Part shown: positions 8,444 through 16,232 of the stretch, piece by piece
Layout of the letters: each line of letters begins with the position of its first letter
How positions within the stretch are numbered: the first letter of the stretch is position 1
Assembly: GCA_030532895.1 (NCBI GenBank)
Contig: JAUNKF010000017.1
Location: forward strand, 1 to 64,000
Source: Lautropia sp.
Lineage (GTDB): Bacteria; Pseudomonadota; Gammaproteobacteria; Burkholderiales; Burkholderiaceae_E
Length of the DNA: 64,000 nt
Reading direction: 5' to 3'
Notes under the pieces: generated by a model
The model's database searches: none
The model's input: the letters and a program-made list of their open reading frames with translations, nothing else
What the model was told of the DNA's origin: nothing
Program-made: the position numbers and the translations under genes

Positions 8444-9412
8444 ATGAAATGGATTCGCCGTAGTTACCGCCTGCTCTTCTTGCTGGTGCTGCTCTGTGTC
8501 GGCCTGCTGGTGCAGCTGCTGATCCAGCCGTGGTTGGGGCAGGGCGCGCGCCGCACGCTCATCCGGTGGTGGTCACGTGCGCTGATGATGGCCTGCGGCG
8601 TGCGGGTGGTGGAGGTGCTGCATCCGGGCTGTGGCTGTGATGCTTCAGGAGAGGCTGCGGCCGAGGAGGGGGCAGTGTTTTGTCGGGCGTCTGATGTAGC
8701 GGCTCAAAAGACTGATGCAGAGGAGCCGTCCAGCCGCCTGAGCATCTCGGATCAGAATGGTGCCATTGATCAGGGCAATGAGCTGGCCATGCCGATGGCC
8801 GCCCGACAACAGGATCAAGGCGGCCTGCCAGGATCACTGGCCACGCTCGCCCCCGGCCGGATGCTGGTGGCCAATCATGTGTCGTGGCTCGACATTTTTG
8901 CCATCAACGCGCTGGCACCTTCGGCCTTCGTCGCCAAGGCCGAAATTCGCCGGTGGCCGGTGGTGGGCTGGCTGGTGGCGATGGCTGGCACCATCTTCAT
9001 CGAACGGGGCCGTCGCCAAGCCATCACCGCCATCAACCAGCAATTGCACGAGCGCTTGATCACCGGCTATCCGGTCGCTTTCTTCCCCGAAGCTACCACC
9101 CACGCCGGACCCGACCTCAAGCCCTTTCACGGCAACCTGCTTACACCGGCCATCGGCGAAGGGGGAGAGATCATCCCCATCGGCCTGCAATACACCTACC
9201 CCGATGGCTCTGCCGGCGAAGCCGCCTGGTTCGTGGGCGACACCACCTTCATGCAATCCCTCTGGGCCGTCGTCGGCGCCCCCCGCCTGATCGCCTCCGT
9301 GCATGTGCTGCCCCCCATCTCTGCTGCCGGCTGGCGCCGGCAGGCATTGGCGGATGAGTTGCGGGGGCGGATTGGCGGGGTGCTGATGCGGCGAGCAGAT
9401 ACGCCGCATTGA
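8444..9412 (+). CDS. plsC: 1-acyl-sn-glycerol-3-phosphate acyltransferase-like (PlsC family)
   Basis: The protein (322 residues) transfers an acyl chain, probably to lysophosphatidate in the inner membrane. An N-terminal hydrophobic segment (LLFLLVLLCVGLLVQLLI) anchors it. The catalytic NHVSWLD (NHx4D motif) is near residue 144, and FPEATTHAG replaces the usual FPEGTT. It contains an odd hydrophilic insertion of about 80 residues between the membrane segment and NHx4D (Cys/Ala/Glu-rich, from HPGCGCDASG to GGLPGSL), absent from ordinary PlsC proteins. The start was taken at ATG 8444, ten bases after the pyrC' stop, so it is probably in the same operon. Confidence 0.85.
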   Translation: MKWIRRSYRLLFLLVLLCVGLLVQLLIQPWLGQGARRTLIRWWSRALMMACGVRVVEVLHPGCGCDASGEAAAEEGAVFCRASDVAAQKTDAEEPSSRLSISDQNGAIDQGNELAMPMAARQQDQGGLPGSLATLAPGRMLVANHVSWLDIFAINALAPSAFVAKAEIRRWPVVGWLVAMAGTIFIERGRRQAITAINQQLHERLITGYPVAFFPEATTHAGPDLKPFHGNLLTPAIGEGGEIIPIGLQYTYPDGSAGEAAWFVGDTTFMQSLWAVVGAPRLIASVHVLPPISAAGWRRQALADELRGRIGGVLMRRADTPH

Positions 9413-9728
9413 GCGGGCAGGGGCTTTCCCCTTCAGGTTGGCCCCGAACTTGAAACCTCACCCAGCGGGGCTTTCCCGAAGGGCTGGCCCCAAAACCGCG
9501 CGCTGACGGCGTAGCCTCGCTTGCAAAGGCGGCATCGAGCCTTGGCTGCGCGCGACGCCTTGTCTTGCTCACCGTTTTGGGCGAGCGCGGGGATGAACAA
9601 GTGCATGACACGCTCTATCGCCTGTAACCCTGTTAGGCTCGGGGTTTAGATCGGGTGATGATCCTTGTGATGGACAATGGCAGACAAATTATTGTTTCCA
9701 TTTCTATCCTGTTTAAGGAGTGCCGCTC
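9413..9728. other. Intergenic region with paired hairpins and an interspersed repeat copy
   Basis: No gene. Two similar short hairpins of the form GGGGCTTTCCC...GGCCCC occur at about 9423-9447 and 9468-9491. Bases 9571-9614, read on the minus strand, give a copy of the GCGTGTCATGCA...TTGTTC element found in other spacers. The last 80 bases are A/T-richer and should carry the promoter of the receptor gene, with AAGGAG at 9715-9720 as its ribosome binding site. I could not confirm a Fur box. Confidence 0.55.
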
Positions 9729-11777
9729 ATGAAAGCCTGTATGCCTGCCCCTTTTGCCCGGAGGGCATTGTCTTTGGCCGTGTTGGCAGTGCTCAGCGCA
9801 CCTGCGCTGGCTCAGACAGCAGAGACTCAACTCGGTACGATCTACGCCATCGAGAAGGCGGCTTCCACGACAAAGAAGGTGAACTTCCGGGCGCTGGAAG
9901 AGAACACGGCCACCGACATGAAGGAGGTGCTCTTCAACGAGCCGTCGATCAACTTCGGTGGTGGTAATGGCACGTCGCAATGGGCCACCATTCGGGGCAT
10001 GGGGCAGGATCAGATCGACATCAAGGTGGATGATGTCTATTCGGATTCGCAGATCTTTCATCACAATGGCCGCTTTCTGCTCGACCCGGCCTTGTTGAAG
10101 GAGATCGATGTCCAGAAAGGTGCCGGTTCTGCGTCGGCCGGTATTGGAGCCACGAGTGGCGCCATCGTGGCCACGACGGTGTCGGCCAAGGATCTGTTGC
10201 GCCAAGGGCAGAACGCGGGCTTTCGGCTCAGTGCCGGCGTGAGCAGCAACAAGGGCAAGAGTGGTGGCCTGTCAGCCTACGGCCGCTATGGCAGCCTCGA
10301 TGCGCTCGTGGCTGGCAACTGGGTGAGTGAAGAGAATTACGAACCTGGCAAGGGCTATCGCAATGCTGATGGCGGCACCGAAGTGTTGAACAGCGCGTTG
10401 GGGCAGCGAGGGTTGCTGGCCAAATTTGGCTATGAGCTGGCGCCCAATCACCAGCTCACGCTGAGTCAGCGCCAGGAGCGGACACACGGGACTCGGGCGC
10501 TGCGGGAGGAGTTCGACTTTTCGCAAGCGGGCGATACCGAGAACAACAGCCCGCGTTATCGCCTGTATTCGCAGGACACGACGGTGCTGGCCTATATGGG
10601 TGAAAGAATGGGCGCCATCGACAAGGCGCGGGCGAATCTTTTCCGGATGACGGCCAAGCTGGATGGGGGCGCGGATTCGGACGGTGTCGTGGAGGGGGTG
10701 AGCGAGATCGAAACCGTGGGTGCCAACCTGAATCTCGACAGCTACCTGTTCGATCAGCACATCCTCAAATATGGGGTGAACCTGCGTCGTCAGGCATCCA
10801 GGCCGCCGTCACGCGAGGCCATTCGTACACCGGGGCTGATCGTCGATACCGTGGATGAGGAAAAGACCGACATGGGGGTCTATGCCGAAGGGATCTGGCA
10901 TCTGGAGCCTGTCACGCTGACCACGGGCTTGCGTTATGACCACTACAAGATGCGTACCTCGGGCCGGAGCAATGTCTCTGATGGAGATGTCAACCCGAGC
11001 GTGGCCGTCATCTACGACCTGAATGAACAGCTGTCCTTCAATGCCGGCCTGTATTACGCCACGCGCAGCCCACGTCTGTATGAAACCTATCTGTCGGGTG
11101 GCCGGCAGATCATCGCGGACGATGGGTTGAAGGCTGAGCGCGCCCGCAATCTGGAGCTGGGCCTCACCTACACGCCGATGGAGAATCTCCAGTTGACGGC
11201 CAGCATCTTTCGGCAGAACACCAAGAATCACCAAGATTACCAGTGTGTTGGCACCACGGGGGCGCCCTGTGTGCGAGGGCAGCCGGAAGGCTACTACCGT
11301 CTTTTCAACAGTGGCACGCTCAAGAATCAAGGCTATGAGCTGAATGCGGCCTATAACCTGGGGGCGCTCAGTTCCCGCATCGGTGTGGCGTACAGCAAGC
11401 CGAAACTCGATGGACAGGTGGCGGATTCGGCCACCACCGCCATTCCCATCGGCCGTACCTGGACGATGGGGCTGGCCTATCAGCTTGAAAACCCGAACCT
11501 TGAAATTGGCTGGCGCGGCCGCTTCGTGGAGAATGCCGGCTACATTCCCAGCTCACGCGGTTCGTCCACGACGCCTGAGCTGGTCAAGCGTCCGGGTTAT
11601 GGTGTCAACGATATCTATGCCACCTGGAAGCCTTCCGGGCAGGACGATCTGAACATCAATCTGGCCATCAACAACGTCTTCAACAAGTACTACAAGAGCC
11701 ATAGCCAGCGTTCCGGTGTGTCCAGTCTGCCTGAGCCCGGGCGAGATGTGCGGTTGAACCTCAATTACCGCTTTTGA
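9729..11777 (+). CDS. TonB-dependent outer-membrane receptor (FrpB/FetA-like)
   Basis: The 682-residue precursor has a signal peptide (ARRALSLAVLAVLSAPALAQ), a plug domain (about residues 30-165, with ATIRGMGQDQIDIKVDD and the HHNGRFLLDPALLKEIDV segment that is typical of FrpB/FetA-like receptors) and a 22-strand barrel ending DVRLNLNYRF with the terminal Phe needed for outer-membrane insertion. Such receptors take up ferric siderophores, haem or other scarce ligands using TonB energy. The start at 9729 was preferred over GTG 9720 because AAGGAG ends eight bases upstream. It stands alone; no periplasmic binding protein or ABC transporter gene is adjacent, although a candidate binding protein is at 35698. 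Confidence 0.87.
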   Translation: MKACMPAPFARRALSLAVLAVLSAPALAQTAETQLGTIYAIEKAASTTKKVNFRALEENTATDMKEVLFNEPSINFGGGNGTSQWATIRGMGQDQIDIKVDDVYSDSQIFHHNGRFLLDPALLKEIDVQKGAGSASAGIGATSGAIVATTVSAKDLLRQGQNAGFRLSAGVSSNKGKSGGLSAYGRYGSLDALVAGNWVSEENYEPGKGYRNADGGTEVLNSALGQRGLLAKFGYELAPNHQLTLSQRQERTHGTRALREEFDFSQAGDTENNSPRYRLYSQDTTVLAYMGERMGAIDKARANLFRMTAKLDGGADSDGVVEGVSEIETVGANLNLDSYLFDQHILKYGVNLRRQASRPPSREAIRTPGLIVDTVDEEKTDMGVYAEGIWHLEPVTLTTGLRYDHYKMRTSGRSNVSDGDVNPSVAVIYDLNEQLSFNAGLYYATRSPRLYETYLSGGRQIIADDGLKAERARNLELGLTYTPMENLQLTASIFRQNTKNHQDYQCVGTTGAPCVRGQPEGYYRLFNSGTLKNQGYELNAAYNLGALSSRIGVAYSKPKLDGQVADSATTAIPIGRTWTMGLAYQLENPNLEIGWRGRFVENAGYIPSSRGSSTTPELVKRPGYGVNDIYATWKPSGQDDLNINLAINNVFNKYYKSHSQRSGVSSLPEPGRDVRLNLNYRF

Positions 11778-12212
11778 GGTGCGCTTCCCTGATGTGTCTG
11801 AGCCTGCTGACCAAGCGTTGTAGCTTGGTGGCAGGCCCTTCTGATGCCTCCTGTGAGCATGCCTTTACACGCGCCTGCTGCGACTGTTGATGCGTGTTCA
11901 TCCATGAGCATCTCTGCATGGGGGGCAGTTGTTGGGAGGCAAGGCAATGGCGCAAAGGCGCCAGAGGTCGTTTGCGTCGGGGCATGTTGGTGGGCGGCGT
12001 TGTGTAGCACCAAGTACCCAATTGTTCGTCCTTTATTGCGCAGGTATCAAGATCGCAGCAAGATAGGCGAAATTGACAGCAATTTCCATAAAGATAGTAA
12101 GGTTTAAAAGCATGTTTCTTCGGGTGTTCCTGTAAGCTGCGGGGTTTTGGCAGACTGTTCTGCCTGTTTCAACCCGTTGATCGATCGCTGACGAATACAA
12201 AGGAGTGAGCGC
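11778..12212. other. Intergenic region upstream of the DUF4398 lipoprotein pair
   Basis: No credible gene in 435 bases. The last third is A/T-rich. Apart from the promoter candidate at 12073-12100 I see no recognisable element. Confidence 0.5.
12073..12100 (+). promoter_or_regulatory. Candidate sigma-70 promoter for the DUF4398/OmpA lipoprotein genes
   Basis: A perfect -35 box TTGACA (12073-12078) is followed after 16 bases by TAGTAA (12095-12100) as a plausible -10 box, in an A/T-rich stretch about 110 bases before the start codon at 12213. Inference from sequence only. Confidence 0.5.
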
Positions 12213-12602
12213 ATGAACAAGCATACCGTTGCCGCAGGTCGGCGGCTTTCCCTGGCGCCCTGGGGCGTGCTCGGCACCGTGGTGCTGATGGCGGCCTGTG
12301 CCAGCACCCCGGTTCCTCGCGAGGAAATGGCGCTGGCTGATTCGGCGGTGACCCGTGTCAGTGGTTCGCCGCGCGTGCTGTCGGCTGCGCCACTGGAGCT
12401 GCAAAGCGCCAAGGACAAGCTGCAGCGTGCTCGCCAGGCGCTGGACAAGGGCAACAATGTGGAGGCCCGTCGTCTGGCCGAGCAGGCTCGTGCTGATGCG
12501 CGTCTGGCCGAGGCCCGTGCAGCCGAGTCGCGCAGCAGCGAGTCGCTGAAGGAAGTGCAGGATGGGATCGATGCCCTGCAGAAGGAGTTGGGCCGTCGTT
12601 GA
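12213..12602 (+). CDS. DUF4398-type small lipoprotein
   Basis: The 129-residue protein has a lipoprotein signal with lipobox LMAAC (Cys29), then one helical region rich in Ala, Arg, Glu and Leu with the pattern LQSAKDKLQRARQAL...EARRLAEQARADARLAEARAAE, predicted to be a long coiled coil. This matches the DUF4398 family, often found next to an OmpA-type protein as here. The start codon follows AAGGAG. It is probably anchored in the outer membrane and faces the periplasm. Exact function unknown. Confidence 0.85.
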   Translation: MNKHTVAAGRRLSLAPWGVLGTVVLMAACASTPVPREEMALADSAVTRVSGSPRVLSAAPLELQSAKDKLQRARQALDKGNNVEARRLAEQARADARLAEARAAESRSSESLKEVQDGIDALQKELGRR

Positions 12603-12807
12603 TCCGTCGGCTTTGCGTGGTGGGCATGGCTGTCGTCAGGCCGGTTGTCCCGCTGTCCAAGTGTCTGGGCTGGAGGTATGACAGTCGGCGCTGAGACCCT
12701 TGTCATGCGAGTCATGTGCAGCCCATGACCTTTCCGTTTGCTTGTTTTTGATGGGGCTGGTGCAACGGTGCCAGCGCCCTGCATGGATTTCCAGGAGATT
12801 TTTTACG

Positions 12808-13668
12808 ATGACCGCCTTCCTGAAGAATGATGTTTCGACGCCAGCCGCTCGCCGCGGCGTGTTGGCCCTGTCGCTGGCCTCGGCGATGGTGTTGGGGGCT
12901 TGTGCCTCGACCCAACCCAACCCGGTGCTGGAAGAGGCCCGTACCCAGGTGGACAAGGTGTCCAGCGAGCCTGAAGTGGCTCGCCGTGCCGCGCTGGAGA
13001 TGAAGGCTGCGAAGGATACGCTGGCCCGTGCCGACAAGGCATGGACGGCCGACAAGGATCAGGCTGAAACCGAACACCTGGCCTATCTGGCCACGCAGCA
13101 GGCCAACACGGCTCAGGCCATTGCCAACGCCCGTGCCAATGATGCCAAGCTGCAGGAAACCCGTGGTCAGGCCAACCAGCTGCGCCTGGAGGCCCGCACG
13201 GCCGAGGTTGAGGCAGCCCGCGCCGATGCGGCGAGCGCCAATGCCCGTGCCGACAAGCTGCAGGCCCAGATGGACGAGCTGCAAGCCAAAAAGACCAATC
13301 GGGGTCTGCTCGTGACCTTTGGCGATGTGCTCTTTGCTTTCGGCAAGGCAGAGCTGCTGCCTTCGTCCAGTGCGCGTCTGGACAAACTGGCCCAGTTCCT
13401 GATGGACAACCCCGAGCGCAAGCTGCGGGTCGAGGGCTACACCGACAGCGTGGGTAGTGCCGGCTTCAATCAGAAGCTGTCCGAGCGTCGTGCCGATGCC
13501 GTGAAGTTTGCGCTCGTGCGTCGTGGTATCGCCTCGGATCGGATCACGGCCGTGGGCTATGGCAAGGATTATCCTGTGGCCACGAACAGCACCGATGCAG
13601 GCCGCGCGATGAACCGCCGCGTCGAGGTGGTGATCGCCGACGAGAAGGGCGTGCTGCGCTCGCGTTGA
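12808..13668 (+). CDS. OmpA-family lipoprotein with DUF4398-like helical region
   Basis: The 286-residue protein has a lipobox (VLGACAS, Cys32), a helical Ala-rich region related to that of the preceding gene (about residues 45-165), and a C-terminal OmpA-like peptidoglycan-binding domain (about residues 170-280) with VTFGDVLFAFGKAEL, EGYTDSVGSAGFNQKLSERRA and GKDYPVATN. It would tether the outer membrane to peptidoglycan, like Pal. The start at 12808 was chosen because AGGAGA lies just upstream; in-frame codons further upstream lack one. It follows the DUF4398 gene after a 205-base spacer and ends at a strong terminator. Confidence 0.88.
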   Translation: MTAFLKNDVSTPAARRGVLALSLASAMVLGACASTQPNPVLEEARTQVDKVSSEPEVARRAALEMKAAKDTLARADKAWTADKDQAETEHLAYLATQQANTAQAIANARANDAKLQETRGQANQLRLEARTAEVEAARADAASANARADKLQAQMDELQAKKTNRGLLVTFGDVLFAFGKAELLPSSSARLDKLAQFLMDNPERKLRVEGYTDSVGSAGFNQKLSERRADAVKFALVRRGIASDRITAVGYGKDYPVATNSTDAGRAMNRRVEVVIADEKGVLRSR

Positions 13669-13740
13669 TCTTGCCTGATCATCGCCTCGTCAATCGAGGG
13701 GATGTGACGCAGCCAGTTGCCGGGCAGCCTGCCCGGTAGG

Positions 13741-13779
13741 CCGGTGACCAGACCGATGTGGCTGGCACCGGTTTTTTTT
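13741..13779 (+). terminator. Rho-independent terminator after the OmpA lipoprotein gene
   Basis: CCGGTG (13741-13746) pairs with CACCGG (13766-13771), and CCAG (13748-13751) with CTGG (13762-13765), leaving a one-base bulge and a 10-base loop. Eight consecutive T residues follow (13772-13779). A smaller hairpin (CCGGGCA/TGCCCGG) lies just upstream at about 13720-13737. Confidence 0.85.
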
Positions 13780-13997
13780 GGGGGGGACGGGCGCGTTCTT
13801 CTGCGGGCCAGTCGCCGTGCCGGGGCGGCTTTTCCAAGGGGAAGGGCCAGATCCGAGAAGAAGGGTCGGATTCATTCCGCCCGTGGCGGATCGTCTGTCC
13901 CTCGGGGGGCCATGATGGGCGGTGCAGACAGACAGGCATGGTCTTCATGCCTGTCGTTACCAGCGGCGCTCAGGGGGCGCTCCGGGAGTCGCGGTGC

Positions 13998-15245
13998 TCA
14001 GGGCTGCTCTTTGGCAGAACCGGGCTTCTTCACCTTCGGGTTGGAATTGCCCCACACGGTGTAGAGGTCGGCCAGCAGTGCACCGTTGATGTCCTCGATT
14101 TCGGCTTGCGTGATTTCGCCGCCGTCCTGCTGGCCAAAGAGCACGACTTCATCGCCTTCGAGGATGTCGGGGAAGTCCGTCACGTCCACCATCGTCGTGT
14201 TCATGGAGACCTTGCCAACCACGGGTACGCGATGGCCCCGGATCAGCACATGCCCCTTGTTGGTGAACACGCGCCGATAGCCGTCGGAGTAGCCGAGCGG
14301 CAGGTTGGCGAGCAGCGAGTCACGCTCAAGCGTGAAAGTACGGTCATATCCCACCGTGCTGCCCTTCGGGTAATGGTTGATGCTGGCCACTTTCGATTTG
14401 AAGGCCATCGTCTTTTTGTATTCGGTGCGTTCGGGAATGCTGTCACCATAGAGCAGGCCGCCGGGGCGCACCATGTCCAGATGGGATTCCGGAACCGCCA
14501 GCGTGGCGAAGGAGTTGGCCGCATGCACGGTGATTTTCTCGCGCTTGAGGTCAGCGGCTTTCACAAGCCAGTCCACATCCTGCTTGAAGGTGGTGATGTT
14601 CTTCTTCACGGCATCGGCGTCCTCTTCGGGGAAGTGCGTCATGATGCCTGTCAGCTGCAGGGCGGGGAGCCGGGTGATTTCGACGGCCTCCTGGCGACCC
14701 TTGTCGGTGGTCATGTCCATCCCGTTGCGGTTCATGCCGGCCGAGTTCAGTGCCAGATGAAAGCGCAGCGCCTTGCCGGTCTTGGCCGTGAGCAGGCTCA
14801 CGGCCTTGGCCTGACTGAGATCGCCCAGCAACTCTTCGACCTGATAGGGCAGGGCTGTGCGGATTTCATCCAGGGTGGCGGCTCGCACGCGCACGATCTT
14901 GCCTTGATAGCCGTGGGCGCGGGCGATGCGTGCCTCTTCGTTGCTGGCGATGCCGATGCAGGGCACGTTCATGCTGATGACGCTGGGCATCAAGAGGTCG
15001 ATGCCGTTGCCGTAGGCGTCGGCTTTCATCACGGCGCAGATTTGCGATTTGCCGCCCAGCAGCTTCTGCAGCGTGGCGATGTTGCTCTCGAAAGCCTGGG
15101 TGTCGATTTCCAGCCAGGCGTTCAGATGGGCCGGTGCGCTGGCGTTGGTTTCGGCCGTGTTCGTATCCAGCGGCGGGGCGGCCTGCGCGGAAGCGCTGAA
15201 GAGGGCGGCCACACAAAGCGAAAGAAGGGTGTGCTTGGACGGCAT
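13998..15245 (-). CDS. bsr: Periplasmic broad-specificity amino-acid racemase (alanine racemase fold)
   Basis: The 415-residue precursor has a Sec signal peptide (SKHTLLSLCVAALFSASAQA) and the fold-type-III alanine racemase architecture. The PLP lysine lies in ICAVMKADAYGNG and the catalytic Tyr in STVGYDRTFTL. HAANSFATLAVPESHLDMV and the C-terminal QAEIEDINGALLADLYTVW closely match my recollection of the broad-spectrum racemases of Pseudomonas putida and Vibrio. Those enzymes are exported and make non-canonical D-amino acids (for example from Lys, Arg, Met) that act on the cell wall and on other cells. The start at 15245 is where the signal peptide begins; the frame continues upstream without one. 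A housekeeping alr would be expected elsewhere. Confidence 0.88.
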   Translation of the reverse strand: MPSKHTLLSLCVAALFSASAQAAPPLDTNTAETNASAPAHLNAWLEIDTQAFESNIATLQKLLGGKSQICAVMKADAYGNGIDLLMPSVISMNVPCIGIASNEEARIARAHGYQGKIVRVRAATLDEIRTALPYQVEELLGDLSQAKAVSLLTAKTGKALRFHLALNSAGMNRNGMDMTTDKGRQEAVEITRLPALQLTGIMTHFPEEDADAVKKNITTFKQDVDWLVKAADLKREKITVHAANSFATLAVPESHLDMVRPGGLLYGDSIPERTEYKKTMAFKSKVASINHYPKGSTVGYDRTFTLERDSLLANLPLGYSDGYRRVFTNKGHVLIRGHRVPVVGKVSMNTTMVDVTDFPDILEGDEVVLFGQQDGGEITQAEIEDINGALLADLYTVWGNSNPKVKKPGSAKEQP

Positions 15246-15397
15246 CGGCGGGTAGTCTCCAGAAATCCAGTCGATCATCGGTAGGACGTGCATGGCACGT
15301 GCTACACCAGCTCCCGATGGTACTCTGGAAGTACCGTGCGCCGCCGGGTGCACTCAGTGCAGGTCATGCGTCTGGCAGCACTGCGTTGGCAAGTGCG

Positions 15398-16195
15398 CTA
15401 GTCATCGCAGCACTGCTGAAAGCGCTGGCGGCTTTCCAGCCGGATGGCCGTCAGGCATCCGCCCCAGACACAGCCGGTATCGAGGGCCAGCAGATGGGGG
15501 CGCAGATGAAGTCCCAGTGAGGACCAGTGGCCGAAGACGATGGTGGTGTTGGCCGAGCGGCGACCGGGTATCTCGAACCAGGGGATCAACCCGGCCGGTG
15601 CCTTGGCGGGTGGCTCGGTACATTTGAAATCCATCCGGCCGTCGGTGTACAGGTAACGCGTGCGGGTCAGCACATTGATGATGCAGCGCAGGCGGTCATC
15701 GCCTCTGAGTGAGTCCGACCACCGGTCGGGCTGGTTCCCATACATGACGTGCAGAAAATCCCGCCAGTGCGGCCCGGCCAGCACGGTCTCCACCTCGCGT
15801 GCCAGTTCGGGCACCTCGTCGGCCGTCCATTCGGGATGCAGGCCGGCATGCACCATGAGGAAGTCCCCTTCGCGAATGGCAAGCGGCCGGGTCCGAAGCC
15901 AATGGATCAGCTCGTCGCGATCGGGGGCTTTCAGGATGTCGCTCAGGGTGTCGCCCGGCCGTGGTTCGCGCACGCCGGCGGCTGCGGCCAGAAGGTGCAG
16001 GTCGTGGTTGCCCAGCACGACTTTGGCGCGGGGGCCAAGCCGATGAACCTGACGCAGGGTGCCGAGCGAGGCCGGGCCTCGGTTGACCAGGTCGCCGCAG
16101 AACCAAAGCGGTTCTGTCGGCGAGGCATCGATGTGTGCCAGCAATTGTTGCAAAGGGCGTTGGCAGCCTTGCAGGTCTCCGAATGCAATGGTCAT
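15398..16195 (-). CDS. apaH: Symmetrical bis(5'-nucleosyl)-tetraphosphatase
   Basis: The 265-residue metallophosphatase hydrolyses Ap4A to two ADP. The metal-binding motifs GDLQGC (residues 6-11), CGDLVNRGP and LGNHDLHLLA are intact, followed by HAGLHPEW and the C-terminal GHWSSLG and ALDTGCVWGG. Active ApaH also removes nucleoside-tetraphosphate caps from RNA in E. coli. The start at 16195 (MTIAFGDLQG) is set by the usual N-terminus of the family. It lies 37 bases downstream of the dehydratase gene and may share its transcript. Confidence 0.93.
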   Translation of the reverse strand: MTIAFGDLQGCQRPLQQLLAHIDASPTEPLWFCGDLVNRGPASLGTLRQVHRLGPRAKVVLGNHDLHLLAAAAGVREPRPGDTLSDILKAPDRDELIHWLRTRPLAIREGDFLMVHAGLHPEWTADEVPELAREVETVLAGPHWRDFLHVMYGNQPDRWSDSLRGDDRLRCIINVLTRTRYLYTDGRMDFKCTEPPAKAPAGLIPWFEIPGRRSANTTIVFGHWSSLGLHLRPHLLALDTGCVWGGCLTAIRLESRQRFQQCCDD

Positions 16196-16232
16196 GGTGG
16201 GGCAGGGCGCATGAGCAGCGCGTTCAAGCGTT

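Noticed and set aside
9640-9719. A possible Fur box before the TonB-dependent receptor
   Set aside because: The A/T-rich stretch matches the 19-base Fur consensus poorly on either strand.
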